Assembly (NCBI RefSeq): GCF_025370105.1
Contig: NZ_JANQBK010000003.1
Coordinates: 310,001-374,000, forward strand
Direction: 5' to 3'
Length of the DNA stretch: 64,000 nt
DNA from: Sphingomonas hylomeconis
Lineage (GTDB): Bacteria; Pseudomonadota; Alphaproteobacteria; Sphingomonadales; Sphingomonadaceae
A program made the translations under genes and the position numbers. The notes under the pieces were generated by a model. That model was given only the letters and a program-made list of their open reading frames with translations, searched no databases and was not told the origin of the DNA. This document shows positions 1 through 8,525 of the stretch, in pieces (the stretch's first letter is position 1; the number at the start of each line of letters is the position of its first letter).

Positions 1-58
1 CGGCGTTGGCGCGATATGCGATGGCCTAATGCCCGTTGGTCGGGCGGGAGAGGAAAAT

Positions 59-475
59 ATGTCCCTGATGATTGTCGCCGCCCTGCTGGCCGCCGCCGCC
101 ACGCCCGCCACCGCCGATACCGTGCTCGGCCGCTGGCGCACCGAAACCCATAATGCCATCGTCGAGATCAGCCGCTGCGGCGCCTCGATCTGCGGTCGCA
201 TCGTCACCTCGGATGCATTGCGTGCGAACCCGGCGATGAAGGACAGCAAGAATGCCGTGCCCACGCTGCGCAGCCGCCCGATCCAGGGCATGCAGATGCT
301 GAGCGGCTTCAAGCATGACGGCGCCGGCGTGTGGAGCGCCGGCCAGGTCTACAATGCCGAGGACGGCAAGACCTATAGCGGCAAGATCACCCCTGTCGGC
401 GCGACCCAGCTCAAGCTGCGCGGCTGCGTGTTCTTCCCGCTGTGCAAGACGCAGACCTGGACGCGCGTGCGCTGA
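59..475 (+). CDS. DUF2147 family secreted protein
   Basis: A 138-residue exported protein. An N-terminal hydrophobic stretch ending in ATPATA-D looks like a cleavable signal peptide, so the mature protein is probably periplasmic. The remainder matches the DUF2147 pattern: a G-R-W start of a small beta-barrel, then two cysteines spaced as in C-G-A-S-I-C-G-R, and another Cys pair near the C-terminus (RGCVFFPLCK). The family has no established biochemical role; some members sit with envelope or stress genes. I chose ATG 59, preceded by an AGAGGA ribosome-binding site, rather than an upstream in-frame start at 29, because the signal peptide begins there. It lies 46 bases before the FadL-type gene and may be cotranscribed with it. 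Confidence 0.85.
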   Translation: MSLMIVAALLAAAATPATADTVLGRWRTETHNAIVEISRCGASICGRIVTSDALRANPAMKDSKNAVPTLRSRPIQGMQMLSGFKHDGAGVWSAGQVYNAEDGKTYSGKITPVGATQLKLRGCVFFPLCKTQTWTRVR

Positions 476-521
476 GGCGCCCCCTTTTTACCTGACCCTC
501 CCCACCTAGGAAGTTACCCAA

Positions 522-1811
522 ATGTCGTTTCGTACCAAGGCCCCGTTGCTGGCCACCGCTACGCTTGTCTCCGCTTTCGGCCTGCAGGGCACGGCGCACG
601 CCAACGCCTTCTATCTCGAGGAGCAGTCGGCGCGCGGCGCGGGGCGCGCCTTTTCCGGCGAGGGCGCCGATACCGGGCCTGACTCGCTGTGGTGGAATCC
701 GGCGTCGATCGCCGGCATCGAGCAGAGTGAAGCGACGATCGCCGCCTCGGCAGTGCTGCCCAAGGGCGACGTGATCGACACCGGCACGCTGATCCGCCGC
801 CCGGGCCAGACGTTCGTGCCGATCACCGGCAACCGCCGCGCGCGCAACCCGATCAACAACGGCGTGGTGCCGTCCGGCGCGTTCGCATTCCGGCTCGGCG
901 ACCGCGTCGCGGTCGGCATGGCGGTGACTTCGCCGTTCAGCTTCACCACCGATTACGATGCCGACAGCTGGACGCGCTACAGCGCGGACAAGACCAAGCT
1001 GATCACGATCGACATCCAGCCGTCGATCGGCGTGGTGGTGACCGATTGGCTGCGCGTCGGCGGCGCGCTCAACGTCGAATATACCGATGCGACGCTGAGC
1101 AACGCGCTGCCCAACATCCTCGCCTCGCAGGCCGATGGCCGGCAGGAACTGAAGGGCAACGGCTGGGATTTCGGCTGGACCGCGGGCGTGCAGCTGCACA
1201 ATGATTTCGCCACGGTGGGCATCAGCTACAAGTCGAGCATCCAGCACACGCTGAAGGGCGATCTCAACGTCACCGGCCTGGTCGGGCCGCTGGCGGTGGG
1301 CAACGAATCGCTCTCGGGCGTGAAGGCGCAGTTCAACACGCCGGGTCAGGTGATCGTTGCCGGGCGGTTCCGCGCAACGCGCGCGCTGACGCTCAATGCG
1401 CAGGTCGTGGCGTATAGCTGGGGCAAGTTCGACACGATCGACCTCGGCGCACCGGTCAACCTGCAGATCCCGGAAAACTACCGCGACAGCTGGAGCCTGG
1501 CCGGCGGCTTCGATTATGCGGTGAGCCCGAAGGCGACCTTCCGTGCCGGCGTGAAGCGCGCCGTGACGCCGACCCAGGACGGCCTGCGTGATGCGCGCGT
1601 GCCGGATGCCAATCGCTGGGTCTATGCGGTCGGCGGCAGCTATCAGCTGAGCAAGAATATCGGCATCGATGCGGGCGCCAATTATGTCGATTTCGCCGAA
1701 TCGACGATCGATCGCGCGACGATCGCCGCGCAGTCGACGATCCTGACCAGCGGGCGGCTCGAGAATGCGCACGCCATCGTGCTGTCGCTGGGCGGTCGCG
1801 TAAACTTCTGA
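522..1811 (+). CDS. OmpP1/FadL family outer-membrane channel
   Basis: A 429-residue outer-membrane beta-barrel of the FadL/TodX family, which passes long-chain fatty acids or other hydrophobic molecules across the outer membrane. The signal peptide ends near residue 27 (TAHA-N). The mature N-terminus, NAFYLEEQSARGAGRAF, is the family plug-hatch signature, followed by the W-N-P-A-S motif (residues about 65-70) and a series of amphipathic strands ending in the aromatic residue typical of BAM substrates (GGRVNF). Its length is usual for the family. The substrate cannot be read from sequence. A phosphodiesterase resembling sphingomyelinase follows, so uptake of lipid products is one possible role. 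A GC-rich hairpin follows the stop. Confidence 0.92.
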   Translation: MSFRTKAPLLATATLVSAFGLQGTAHANAFYLEEQSARGAGRAFSGEGADTGPDSLWWNPASIAGIEQSEATIAASAVLPKGDVIDTGTLIRRPGQTFVPITGNRRARNPINNGVVPSGAFAFRLGDRVAVGMAVTSPFSFTTDYDADSWTRYSADKTKLITIDIQPSIGVVVTDWLRVGGALNVEYTDATLSNALPNILASQADGRQELKGNGWDFGWTAGVQLHNDFATVGISYKSSIQHTLKGDLNVTGLVGPLAVGNESLSGVKAQFNTPGQVIVAGRFRATRALTLNAQVVAYSWGKFDTIDLGAPVNLQIPENYRDSWSLAGGFDYAVSPKATFRAGVKRAVTPTQDGLRDARVPDANRWVYAVGGSYQLSKNIGIDAGANYVDFAESTIDRATIAAQSTILTSGRLENAHAIVLSLGGRVNF

Positions 1812-1817
1812 CGATCC

Positions 1818-1842
1818 GGGGGCGGAGCAATGCTTCGCCCCC
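1818..1842 (+). terminator. Hairpin after the FadL-type gene
   Basis: An 11-base-pair inverted repeat (1818-1828 with 1832-1842, one G-U pair) with a three-base AAT loop starts six bases after the stop codon. It lacks a clear T-tract, so termination strength is uncertain. Confidence 0.5.
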
Positions 1843-1996
1843 GACCACCCGGCCTGGCCGCACCGCCGCCGGCGTGACGATACCGTGTCGGTTCGATGAC
1901 GGTGGTGCCACCTAAGCTTCATCAATATGTCCGCGCCGCGCAACCGCGCCGACTCATTGCACTGCTATCGGCTCGATCACCCGGGGGGCCGTGATC

Positions 1997-3094
1997 ATGA
2001 GCACAGCAGTACGCGCGATCATTGCCGCCGGGTCCATGCTGCTCGCGACGAGCGGATCGACCAGCAACACCGCCGCGCTTTCCGTCGATCTGCCGAGCGG
2101 CGCCGCCGGCACCAGCGCCGCGTCGCTGTCGCTGATGACGTACAATGTCGCGGGCCTGCCCTGGCCGGTCGCGAGTGGCCGGCCGCAGGCGCTGGCGCAG
2201 ATCGCCGCGCGGCTGGCGGCGCTGCGCCGGGTGCGGCGCCAACCCCATATCGTCGTGCTGCAGGAAGCGTTCACGCCCGCGGCGGCGGCGATCGCGCAAA
2301 CCGCCGGCTATGCCCATGCCGCGTTCGGCCCCGATGCCGCGCTGCGCTCGCCGATCCGGCCGTCGCATGGCGATCGTCGCTATCTGCAGGATGCGCGCTG
2401 GGATCGCGGCGAGCAATGGGGCAAGCAGCTCGGCAGCGGGCTGATCATCCTGTCCGATTATCCGATCGCGCGCGTCGACCGGATGGCCTTCCCCGATTTC
2501 GCCTGCGCCGGGTTCGATTGCCTCGCCAACAAGGGCGTGGTGATCGCGCATCTGCGCGTGCCGGGCCAGGCCGCGCCGGTGGCGGTGGTCAACACGCATC
2601 TCAATGCGCGCAAGGCGGCGGGCGTGCCGATCGCCCGCTCGCAACGCGCCTATGCGCGGCAGGTCGCGCTGTTCGCGGGCTTCGTGGCGGCGCATGTCGC
2701 GCCCGATCAGGCGCTGCTGATCGGCGGCGACATGAATATCGGATCGGATGCCGCCCGCAGCCGCAGCTTCTTCGCGGCGTTCGACGCGCGTGCCCTGCGC
2801 TTCGTCGCACCGGCGCTGGGCGGCGCGCAACGCGCGCTCGACCAAACGACGATCAGCGATCCGCGCGTGCACCGCGACCTGCTGCGCTCCAGCCGGCGAC
2901 GCAAGGATTGGGTGTTTGCGCGCACGCCCGGCGGCACGGCAATGGCGGTGACGCAGGTCCAGGTACCGTTCGGAACGGAACGCACGGGCGCGCCGCTGTC
3001 CGATCATGTCGGTTATGTCGTCGATTATGCAGCGCCGAGCCCCGTTGCGCTGGCGATGAACGATCGCGCCCTGCCGGGCGGGGGGATGCACTGA
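1997..3094 (+). CDS. Secreted endonuclease/exonuclease/phosphatase-fold phosphodiesterase, sphingomyelinase-like
   Basis: A 365-residue protein of the EEP (DNase I/nSMase) superfamily. An N-terminal hydrophobic segment suggests export. The catalytic landmarks appear in family order: M-T-Y-N-V near residue 48, L-Q-E-A-F (metal-binding Glu) near 90, N-T-H-L-N near 200, G-G-D-M-N near 245 and L-S-D-H near 333. The segment C-L-A-N-K-G before the N-T-H motif resembles bacterial sphingomyelinase C and related phospholipases more than nucleases. Likely reaction: metal-dependent hydrolysis of phosphodiesters, possibly a phospholipid head group; the substrate is inference. ATG 1997 lies two codons inside a possible GTG start at 1991. 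The stop overlaps the start of the next gene (TGATG), implying translational coupling. Confidence 0.8.
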   Translation: MSTAVRAIIAAGSMLLATSGSTSNTAALSVDLPSGAAGTSAASLSLMTYNVAGLPWPVASGRPQALAQIAARLAALRRVRRQPHIVVLQEAFTPAAAAIAQTAGYAHAAFGPDAALRSPIRPSHGDRRYLQDARWDRGEQWGKQLGSGLIILSDYPIARVDRMAFPDFACAGFDCLANKGVVIAHLRVPGQAAPVAVVNTHLNARKAAGVPIARSQRAYARQVALFAGFVAAHVAPDQALLIGGDMNIGSDAARSRSFFAAFDARALRFVAPALGGAQRALDQTTISDPRVHRDLLRSSRRRKDWVFARTPGGTAMAVTQVQVPFGTERTGAPLSDHVGYVVDYAAPSPVALAMNDRALPGGGMH

Positions 3095-4221
3095 TGCAGG
3101 CGCTGCGATCGGCCGCGGCGTGCGCGGCGCTGGCGGCCGGCATGGGTGCCGCCGATGCGCAGACCATCGGCGCTGCCGTCGCGCCGGCCCGCACCGACGA
3201 TGCCTTTCGCTACCGCGCGACGGCACTGGGTGAGGCGCCCCGCGGCGTGCGCGACCGTGATCACGATCTGGCGATCGCGCTGCAGCGCCGCACCACGCGC
3301 ATGGGCGCAACGCCATCCTGGTCGGCGCGGGGCGAGACCGGCACGCTGTCCTATGACGTGCGGGCGCGCAGCCGGGTGACCGCGATGCGCGTCGAGGACC
3401 GTTTCGCGATCGCCGACGGGCTGACCGCCGGGATCGGCTGGCGTGGCTACAAGGTCAGCAATCGCAATGCCAATGCCACGATGGCCGGCGCCGACCGGCT
3501 GGCGGCGCATGACTGGTTCCTGCCGCAGGCGAGCCTGGCCTATCGCGCCGGCGCGGACCTGACGCTGTCGCTCGGCTACCGCGAAACGTTGCGCGCGTTC
3601 GAAGGCGCGGGCTCGGTCGGCGCGATGGGCCTCACGCGCGCCGGTTTCGATACGCTGCGCGCCACGCTGCGGCCGGAGCAATCGCGTCAGGTGCGGCTCG
3701 ACGGGCAATGGACAGTGCACGATGTGAACCTGTCGTTCGGCGGCTTCCATGTCGATGCGCGCGATGCGCTGGGTTTTGCCGGCCGATCGTACATGCCCGT
3801 GAATAGCGGCGCGGTGGCGCTTTCCGGCATGAGCGGCGCGATCGAGCACCAGCTGACGCCGCGTCTGGCCTGGTCGGCGCGCTATCGCCGCGCCCGTGGC
3901 CATAGCCTGGTAGCGGGCGCGCTGCGCGAGGACGAGCTGGTGATCGGCGGTGCGTGGCGCGACGGTGCCTGGCGCGCCACGGTCGCCGCACGGCGCGCGG
4001 TCGCCCTGTCCTCGGGCGCGTGGGCGAGCGCGCCCGCCGCACGCATCGAGGCGGGAGTCGAATATGATGTGGCGCCGGTCGCGGGCCGCCCGCTGCGCCT
4101 GTCGGCGCGGCTCACGGATCCCAGCCGGCTGGCCAGCGTGCGGCTGATGGAAGATACCGGGGCAGTGCGCGCCGCGGATCGCGCGCGCGCCGTGATGGTC
4201 GGGGCGACGATGGCCTGGTAG
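3094..4221 (+). CDS. Predicted outer-membrane beta-barrel protein, function unknown
   Basis: A 375-residue protein with a signal peptide ending at about A-D-A-Q-T (residue 23). The rest is a regular alternation of short amphipathic strands with aromatic girdles, e.g. LSLGYRETLRAF, VNLSFGGFHVDARDALGF and LAWSARYRRARGHS, and it ends in W. This looks like the C-terminal half of a TonB-dependent receptor barrel, but no plug domain or TonB box is visible and the length allows only about 14-16 strands. It could be a degenerate receptor or a distinct porin. Its start overlaps the phosphodiesterase stop, so the two are almost certainly cotranslated; an accessory uptake role for phosphodiesterase products is inference. 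I do not recognise the family with confidence. Confidence 0.6.
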   Translation: MQALRSAAACAALAAGMGAADAQTIGAAVAPARTDDAFRYRATALGEAPRGVRDRDHDLAIALQRRTTRMGATPSWSARGETGTLSYDVRARSRVTAMRVEDRFAIADGLTAGIGWRGYKVSNRNANATMAGADRLAAHDWFLPQASLAYRAGADLTLSLGYRETLRAFEGAGSVGAMGLTRAGFDTLRATLRPEQSRQVRLDGQWTVHDVNLSFGGFHVDARDALGFAGRSYMPVNSGAVALSGMSGAIEHQLTPRLAWSARYRRARGHSLVAGALREDELVIGGAWRDGAWRATVAARRAVALSSGAWASAPAARIEAGVEYDVAPVAGRPLRLSARLTDPSRLASVRLMEDTGAVRAADRARAVMVGATMAW

Positions 4222-4296
4222 ACCGGCACCGGCCATGCATGTGTCATCGACCGGTAACGTCCGGCGCCGATGGCGGCCCAAACCCCGAGGGCCTTG

Positions 4297-5877
4297 ATGA
4301 CCATGTCGTACCGCGCCGATCTTCATCCGACCCGACGCACGCTGCTGACCGGCGCCGCTGCCGCCGCGGCGATCCTGTCGATCGGTGCGCGGGGGGCGAC
4401 CCGGCTGCCGCCGGGTCTGTTCTCCCTGGGCGTCGCATCGGGCGATCCGATGGCCGACCGGGTGGTCTTGTGGACCCGGCTCGCGCCGGTGCCGCTGGCC
4501 GGCGACGGTGGGATGCCGCCGGTGGCGATCGAGGTGCGCTGGGAAGTGGCGGAGGACGCGCGCTTCGCGCGGATCGTGCGTGCCGGCGTCGTGCTGGCGC
4601 AGCCGGCGCGGGGCCATGCCGTGCATATCGATGCGGCCGGGCTGCGCCCGGCGCGGCGCTATTTCTACCGCTTCATTGCCGGCGGCGAGACCAGCCCGGT
4701 CGGCCGCACGCGCACCGCGCCCGAGCCGGGCGCGCCGGTCGATCGGCTGCGTGTGTGTTTCGGATCGTGCCAGAAATACGAGGCGGGGCAGTATGCCGCG
4801 TACCGCCACATGATCGCGGAGGATCCGGACCTGATCCTGTTCCTCGGCGACTATATCTACGAAGGCGCGCCGAGCGCCAGGAACGCCGTGCGGCTGCACC
4901 AGAACCCCGAGCCGCTCGACCTGGCCGGCTACCGCGTGCGGTATGCGACCTACAAAAGCGATCCGCTGCTGCAGGCCGCGCACCACGCCGCACCCTGGGC
5001 GCTGACCTGGGACGATCACGAAGTCGCTAACGATTATGGCGCTGCGCGCGACGAGAATAACGGTGATCCGGTCCGGTTCCTGCTGCGCCGCGCCGCTGCC
5101 TACCAGGCCTATTACGAGCATCTGCCGCTGCGCGCCGCGACGCGCGCCTGGGGCGAAGAACGGCGCATCTACCGCACGCTCGACTGGGGCAGCCTGGCGC
5201 AGTTCCAAATCCTCGACGACCGCCAATATCGCGGACTGCCCGCATGCCAGCCGGACGGTCTCGCCGCCAGCCACCAGCGATATCGCAGCCTGATCGATGC
5301 GTGCCCCGAATTGGGCGATCCCCAGCGGACGATGCTGGGCCGCGCGCAGGAACAGTGGCTGATGGCGCGGCTCGGCGACAGCGCGGCGCAGTGGAACGTG
5401 CTCGCGCAGCAGACGCTGATGCACCAGCAGGCGCGCATCGATGCCGCGCATCCAGAGCGCGGCAAGCAATATGGCGCCGATACCTGGTCCGGCTTCCCCG
5501 CCGCGCGCGACCGCATCTTCCGGCGCTGGGCGGAAGCGCGCACCCGCAATCCGCTCGCGCTGGGCGGTGATATCCACGCGTTCGCCGCCGCCGACATCCG
5601 CGATCCGGCCAGGCCCGATGGCGCGCCGATCGCCGCGGAATTCGTCGGCGGGTCGATCACTTCGCTGCTGGCCGACAAGGGCTTCAAGCAACTCGCCGCC
5701 GCCAATGGCCTGGGCTTCGCGGAGGATGCGCAGCGCGGCTATGGCCGGCTCGATCTGACGCCTGCCGGCGGCGCGGTGACGTTTCGCGGCCTGGCGGATT
5801 CGCGCCTGCTCGGCTCCGCGATCGCCGACATCGCGCACTTCCCGCTCGAGCCCAATCGACCCGGGCTGCCAACTTAA
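4297..5877 (+). CDS. phoD: PhoD-type alkaline phosphatase D
   Basis: A 526-residue Tat-exported phosphatase. It begins with a twin-arginine signal (T-R-R-T-L-L-T-G, then an Ala-rich stretch), followed by the N-terminal Fn3-like PhoD domain (residues about 35-140) and the metallophosphatase domain. Metal-binding motifs visible are C-F-G-S-C, L-F-L-G-D-Y-I-Y, W-D-D-H-E-V-A-N-D and G-G-D-I-H-A-F. PhoD enzymes use Fe3+ and Ca2+ and hydrolyse phosphomonoesters and diesters in the periplasm, usually when phosphate is scarce. I prefer ATG 4297 (GAGG five bases upstream, RR motif close to the N-terminus); ATG 4270 is an in-frame alternative. An imperfect Pho-box-like sequence lies at 4241-4258. It follows the phosphodiesterase/barrel pair on the same strand. 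Confidence 0.92.
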   Translation: MTMSYRADLHPTRRTLLTGAAAAAAILSIGARGATRLPPGLFSLGVASGDPMADRVVLWTRLAPVPLAGDGGMPPVAIEVRWEVAEDARFARIVRAGVVLAQPARGHAVHIDAAGLRPARRYFYRFIAGGETSPVGRTRTAPEPGAPVDRLRVCFGSCQKYEAGQYAAYRHMIAEDPDLILFLGDYIYEGAPSARNAVRLHQNPEPLDLAGYRVRYATYKSDPLLQAAHHAAPWALTWDDHEVANDYGAARDENNGDPVRFLLRRAAAYQAYYEHLPLRAATRAWGEERRIYRTLDWGSLAQFQILDDRQYRGLPACQPDGLAASHQRYRSLIDACPELGDPQRTMLGRAQEQWLMARLGDSAAQWNVLAQQTLMHQQARIDAAHPERGKQYGADTWSGFPAARDRIFRRWAEARTRNPLALGGDIHAFAAADIRDPARPDGAPIAAEFVGGSITSLLADKGFKQLAAANGLGFAEDAQRGYGRLDLTPAGGAVTFRGLADSRLLGSAIADIAHFPLEPNRPGLPT

Positions 5878-5933
5878 TCGTATTCGGCAACATTTTGTCA
5901 CAATAACTACACGAGCTGCACCTACCCGGCTCC

Positions 5934-6014
5934 CGACGATAGCCATCGTCGATACGCTCCTGGAACGATGTCGTTCTTCACCACCATCCGTGCGGGATGG
6001 GGGGCGTATCGACG
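5934..6014 (+). promoter_or_regulatory. Structured 5' leader of a TonB receptor, candidate cis-regulatory RNA
   Basis: The leader can fold as a multi-branch junction. An 11-base-pair perfect closing stem pairs 5947-5957 with 6004-6014 and encloses two hairpins: 5963-5967 with 5972-5976, and CCATCC 5984-5989 with GGATGG 5995-6000. An alternative perfect 7-base-pair hairpin (5934-5940 with 5945-5951) uses part of the closing stem, so the two folds exclude each other. The ribosome-binding site of the receptor gene starts about 12 bases further on. Whether it senses a ligand is unknown; I do not recognise a known riboswitch consensus. Confidence 0.4.
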
Positions 6015-6036
6015 CGCGTTTTTCAGGGGGAATTTC

Positions 6037-8484
6037 ATGCGTGCATTTTCGGTTCGACGGTCGCTGGCGCGTGGCGGCACGCTGCTTCTGTTGACGACCA
6101 GCCTGTTGTCGATCGCAACGGCGGCGCAGGCTGCGGACGAGGCGCCGCGCGCTGCCGCGGAACCGGCGGTGGCGGACGATTCCGCCGCGCCGGACGGGCA
6201 GGAAATCACCGTCGTCGCGCGCAAGCGCGCCGAAAACGTGCAGCAGGTGCCGATCCCCGTCACCGTCATCACCGCGACCGAGCTGACGCGGCAGAACCTC
6301 GTCAACTTCACCAACTTCCAGTACAAGTTCCCGTCCTTCTCGGTCTATCTGACCAACCCCAAGCAGCTGAATCTGGGCATTCGCGGGATCGGCAATAACG
6401 GCTTCAACACCGACGGGATCGACGGCTCGGTCGGCATCTTCGTCGATGGAGTCTACACCGGCCGCCAGGGCATGGTGTCGAGCGACTTCAACGATATCGC
6501 CGATGTCGAATTGCTGCGCGGCCCGCAGGGCACGCTGTTCGGCAAGAACACCACGGCGGGCGCGGTGATCATCAACACGCTGAAGCCCAGCATGACGTTC
6601 GGCGCCAGCGGCGAGGCGACCTACGGCAATTACGATTTCAAGGAATTCAAGGGCAGCGTCACTGGCCCGCTGATCAAGGACAAGCTCGCGCTGCGCGTGT
6701 CGGCTTTCTACAGCGACCGCGACGGCAACTACAAGAATCTGTATAACGGCAACTTTCAGAACGGCCGCCAGGGCTGGGGCGTGCGCGCGCAATTGCTCGC
6801 CACGCCGACCGAGGATCTGACGATCCGCCTGATCGGCACGCATGGCCGCCAGAGCTTCCCGACGATCTCGCCGCTGATCCTGTCGATCTACAACCCGGCG
6901 GCGTTGCAGGCGCGCATGAAAACCGCCGGCTACACGCTGCTGACGACCACCAAGGAAGATCGCAACGTCAATATCGATAGCCGGCTCGACGCCAAGACCA
7001 AGCTCGATTCGGCGAGCGCGGAGGTCAATTATGCGCTCGGCGGGCTCGGCGACCTGACCTCGATCACGGCCTATGAAAAATGGTCGTGCTTCACCAACAA
7101 CGACAATGATTTCACGCAGCTCGACGCGGTCAACGATTACGGTTCGTGCAACAAGGAACGGCAGTTCAGCCAGGAATTGCGCTGGTCCAGCCCGAAGGAC
7201 CAGCCGATCGAGGCGACGATCGGCGGCTTTCTCAGCCGTCAGCGGTTGCAGGTCGATTCCCGCATCCGCTTCGGCACGCAATATCATATCTGGGCGGCCA
7301 ACCCTTCGGCGACCGTGTTCACGCCGATCGCTGGCAAGACCTGGGCGCAGGGGGCCTATGCCGACAAGCTGACCGGCGCCGGCTTCCGCAGCCAGGCGAT
7401 CTTCCATACCGATACCGATGCGCTGTTCGGCAACGTCACCTGGCATCCGGATGCGGCGCGCCGCCTGGCGATCGATATCGGCCTGCGCCAGACCTGGGAG
7501 CGTCGCTCGCAATTGTATGATGGCGTGGTGGCCTCGAACCCCGGCAACCTCACCACCGCGCAGCTCAACGCGCTGTCGCCGAGCGGCGCCAATGCGCAGC
7601 TTGGCCATGTCGATACCAGCCTGAAGGACAAGTCGCTGTCGGGCGAAATCGGCGCCAGCTACAAGGTCACGCCGGACGTGTTCGTCTATGGCAAATATGC
7701 CCGTGGCAACAAATCCGCCGGCTTCAACCTGCTGCCGTATAACAGTTCGAACCCCGATACCGGCGTCGCCTCGGCGATCGGGCTCGGCGCGCAGCAGACT
7801 GTAAAGGGCGAGACCGCGGACAATTTCGAGGCCGGTTTCAAGAGCGAATTCTTCGATCGCAAGCTGCTGATCAATCTCACCGCGTTCCACACCAAGGTGA
7901 AGAACTATCAGGCCAACCAGGCAGTTGGCCAGGGCAGCAACGCGATCCGCTTCCTCGCCAATGTCGGCTCGCTGACCTCGAAGGGCGTCGAGCTCGAGGC
8001 GCAGACCTGGCTGTTCGACGGTTTCCATACCAAGGGCTTCGTCGCCTATAACAAGGCGGTCTATTCGTCCTTCCCCAACTCGGTCTGCCCCGCGCAGACC
8101 CAGTTCACCACGCCGACCTGCAATCTCACCGGCCGGCAGGTCGCCTGGGCACCGAAATGGACCGCCGATTTCACGGCCGACTATACCACCGCCGTCACCG
8201 ACGACGTGAAGGTCTACGGCCTGGTCGACGTCAACTGGCGTTCGAAGCAGAACACCACGATCACGCTCGATCCCGCGGCCGAGATCAAGGGCTATGCGCT
8301 GGCCAGCGTGCGCGTCGGCACGCTGCTGCAGGACGACAAACTCGATCTGCAGCTGTGGGTCGAGAACCTGTTCGACAAGGCCTATTATTCCAACCTGCTC
8401 GGCCTGACCAAGGCGACCGGCATCGTCACCGGCTATGCCGGCACGCCGCGCACCTACGGCGTCACTGACCGGGTGCGCTTCTAA
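6037..8484 (+). CDS. TonB-dependent outer-membrane receptor
   Basis: An 815-residue receptor that would import a scarce ligand using TonB energy. The signal peptide ends at A-Q-A-A-D; a TonB-box-like E-I-T-V-V-A lies near residue 58, then a plug domain with N-L-G-I-R-G-I-G and V-E-L-L-R-G-P-Q-G-T-L-F-G-K-N-T-T-A-G-A (residues about 165-185), and a 22-strand-type barrel ending G-V-T-D-R-V-R-F. ATG 6037, with AGGGGGAA just upstream, is preferred over an in-frame ATG at 5968 that would begin inside the structured leader and place extra residues before the signal peptide. The ligand is not readable. Position after PhoD and a phosphodiesterase suggests an organophosphate or a metal needed by those enzymes. 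Confidence 0.93.
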   Translation: MRAFSVRRSLARGGTLLLLTTSLLSIATAAQAADEAPRAAAEPAVADDSAAPDGQEITVVARKRAENVQQVPIPVTVITATELTRQNLVNFTNFQYKFPSFSVYLTNPKQLNLGIRGIGNNGFNTDGIDGSVGIFVDGVYTGRQGMVSSDFNDIADVELLRGPQGTLFGKNTTAGAVIINTLKPSMTFGASGEATYGNYDFKEFKGSVTGPLIKDKLALRVSAFYSDRDGNYKNLYNGNFQNGRQGWGVRAQLLATPTEDLTIRLIGTHGRQSFPTISPLILSIYNPAALQARMKTAGYTLLTTTKEDRNVNIDSRLDAKTKLDSASAEVNYALGGLGDLTSITAYEKWSCFTNNDNDFTQLDAVNDYGSCNKERQFSQELRWSSPKDQPIEATIGGFLSRQRLQVDSRIRFGTQYHIWAANPSATVFTPIAGKTWAQGAYADKLTGAGFRSQAIFHTDTDALFGNVTWHPDAARRLAIDIGLRQTWERRSQLYDGVVASNPGNLTTAQLNALSPSGANAQLGHVDTSLKDKSLSGEIGASYKVTPDVFVYGKYARGNKSAGFNLLPYNSSNPDTGVASAIGLGAQQTVKGETADNFEAGFKSEFFDRKLLINLTAFHTKVKNYQANQAVGQGSNAIRFLANVGSLTSKGVELEAQTWLFDGFHTKGFVAYNKAVYSSFPNSVCPAQTQFTTPTCNLTGRQVAWAPKWTADFTADYTTAVTDDVKVYGLVDVNWRSKQNTTITLDPAAEIKGYALASVRVGTLLQDDKLDLQLWVENLFDKAYYSNLLGLTKATGIVTGYAGTPRTYGVTDRVRF

Positions 8485-8492
8485 CCGCGCCT

Positions 8493-8525
8493 GGCGATGG
8501 CCGGCTATCCACGCCGGCCATCGCC
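8493..8525. terminator. Bidirectional hairpin between convergent genes
   Basis: A perfect 13-base-pair stem (8493-8505 with 8513-8525) with a seven-base loop lies between the ends of the TonB receptor (+) and the ImmA/IrrE-like gene (-), overlapping the latter's last codons and stop. It could terminate both; T-tracts are weak. Confidence 0.6.

Noticed and set aside
1927..3093. N-terminal extension of the barrel gene through the phosphodiesterase region
   Set aside because: The 389 extra residues are out-of-frame reading of the phosphodiesterase gene; a signal peptide begins exactly at ATG 3094.
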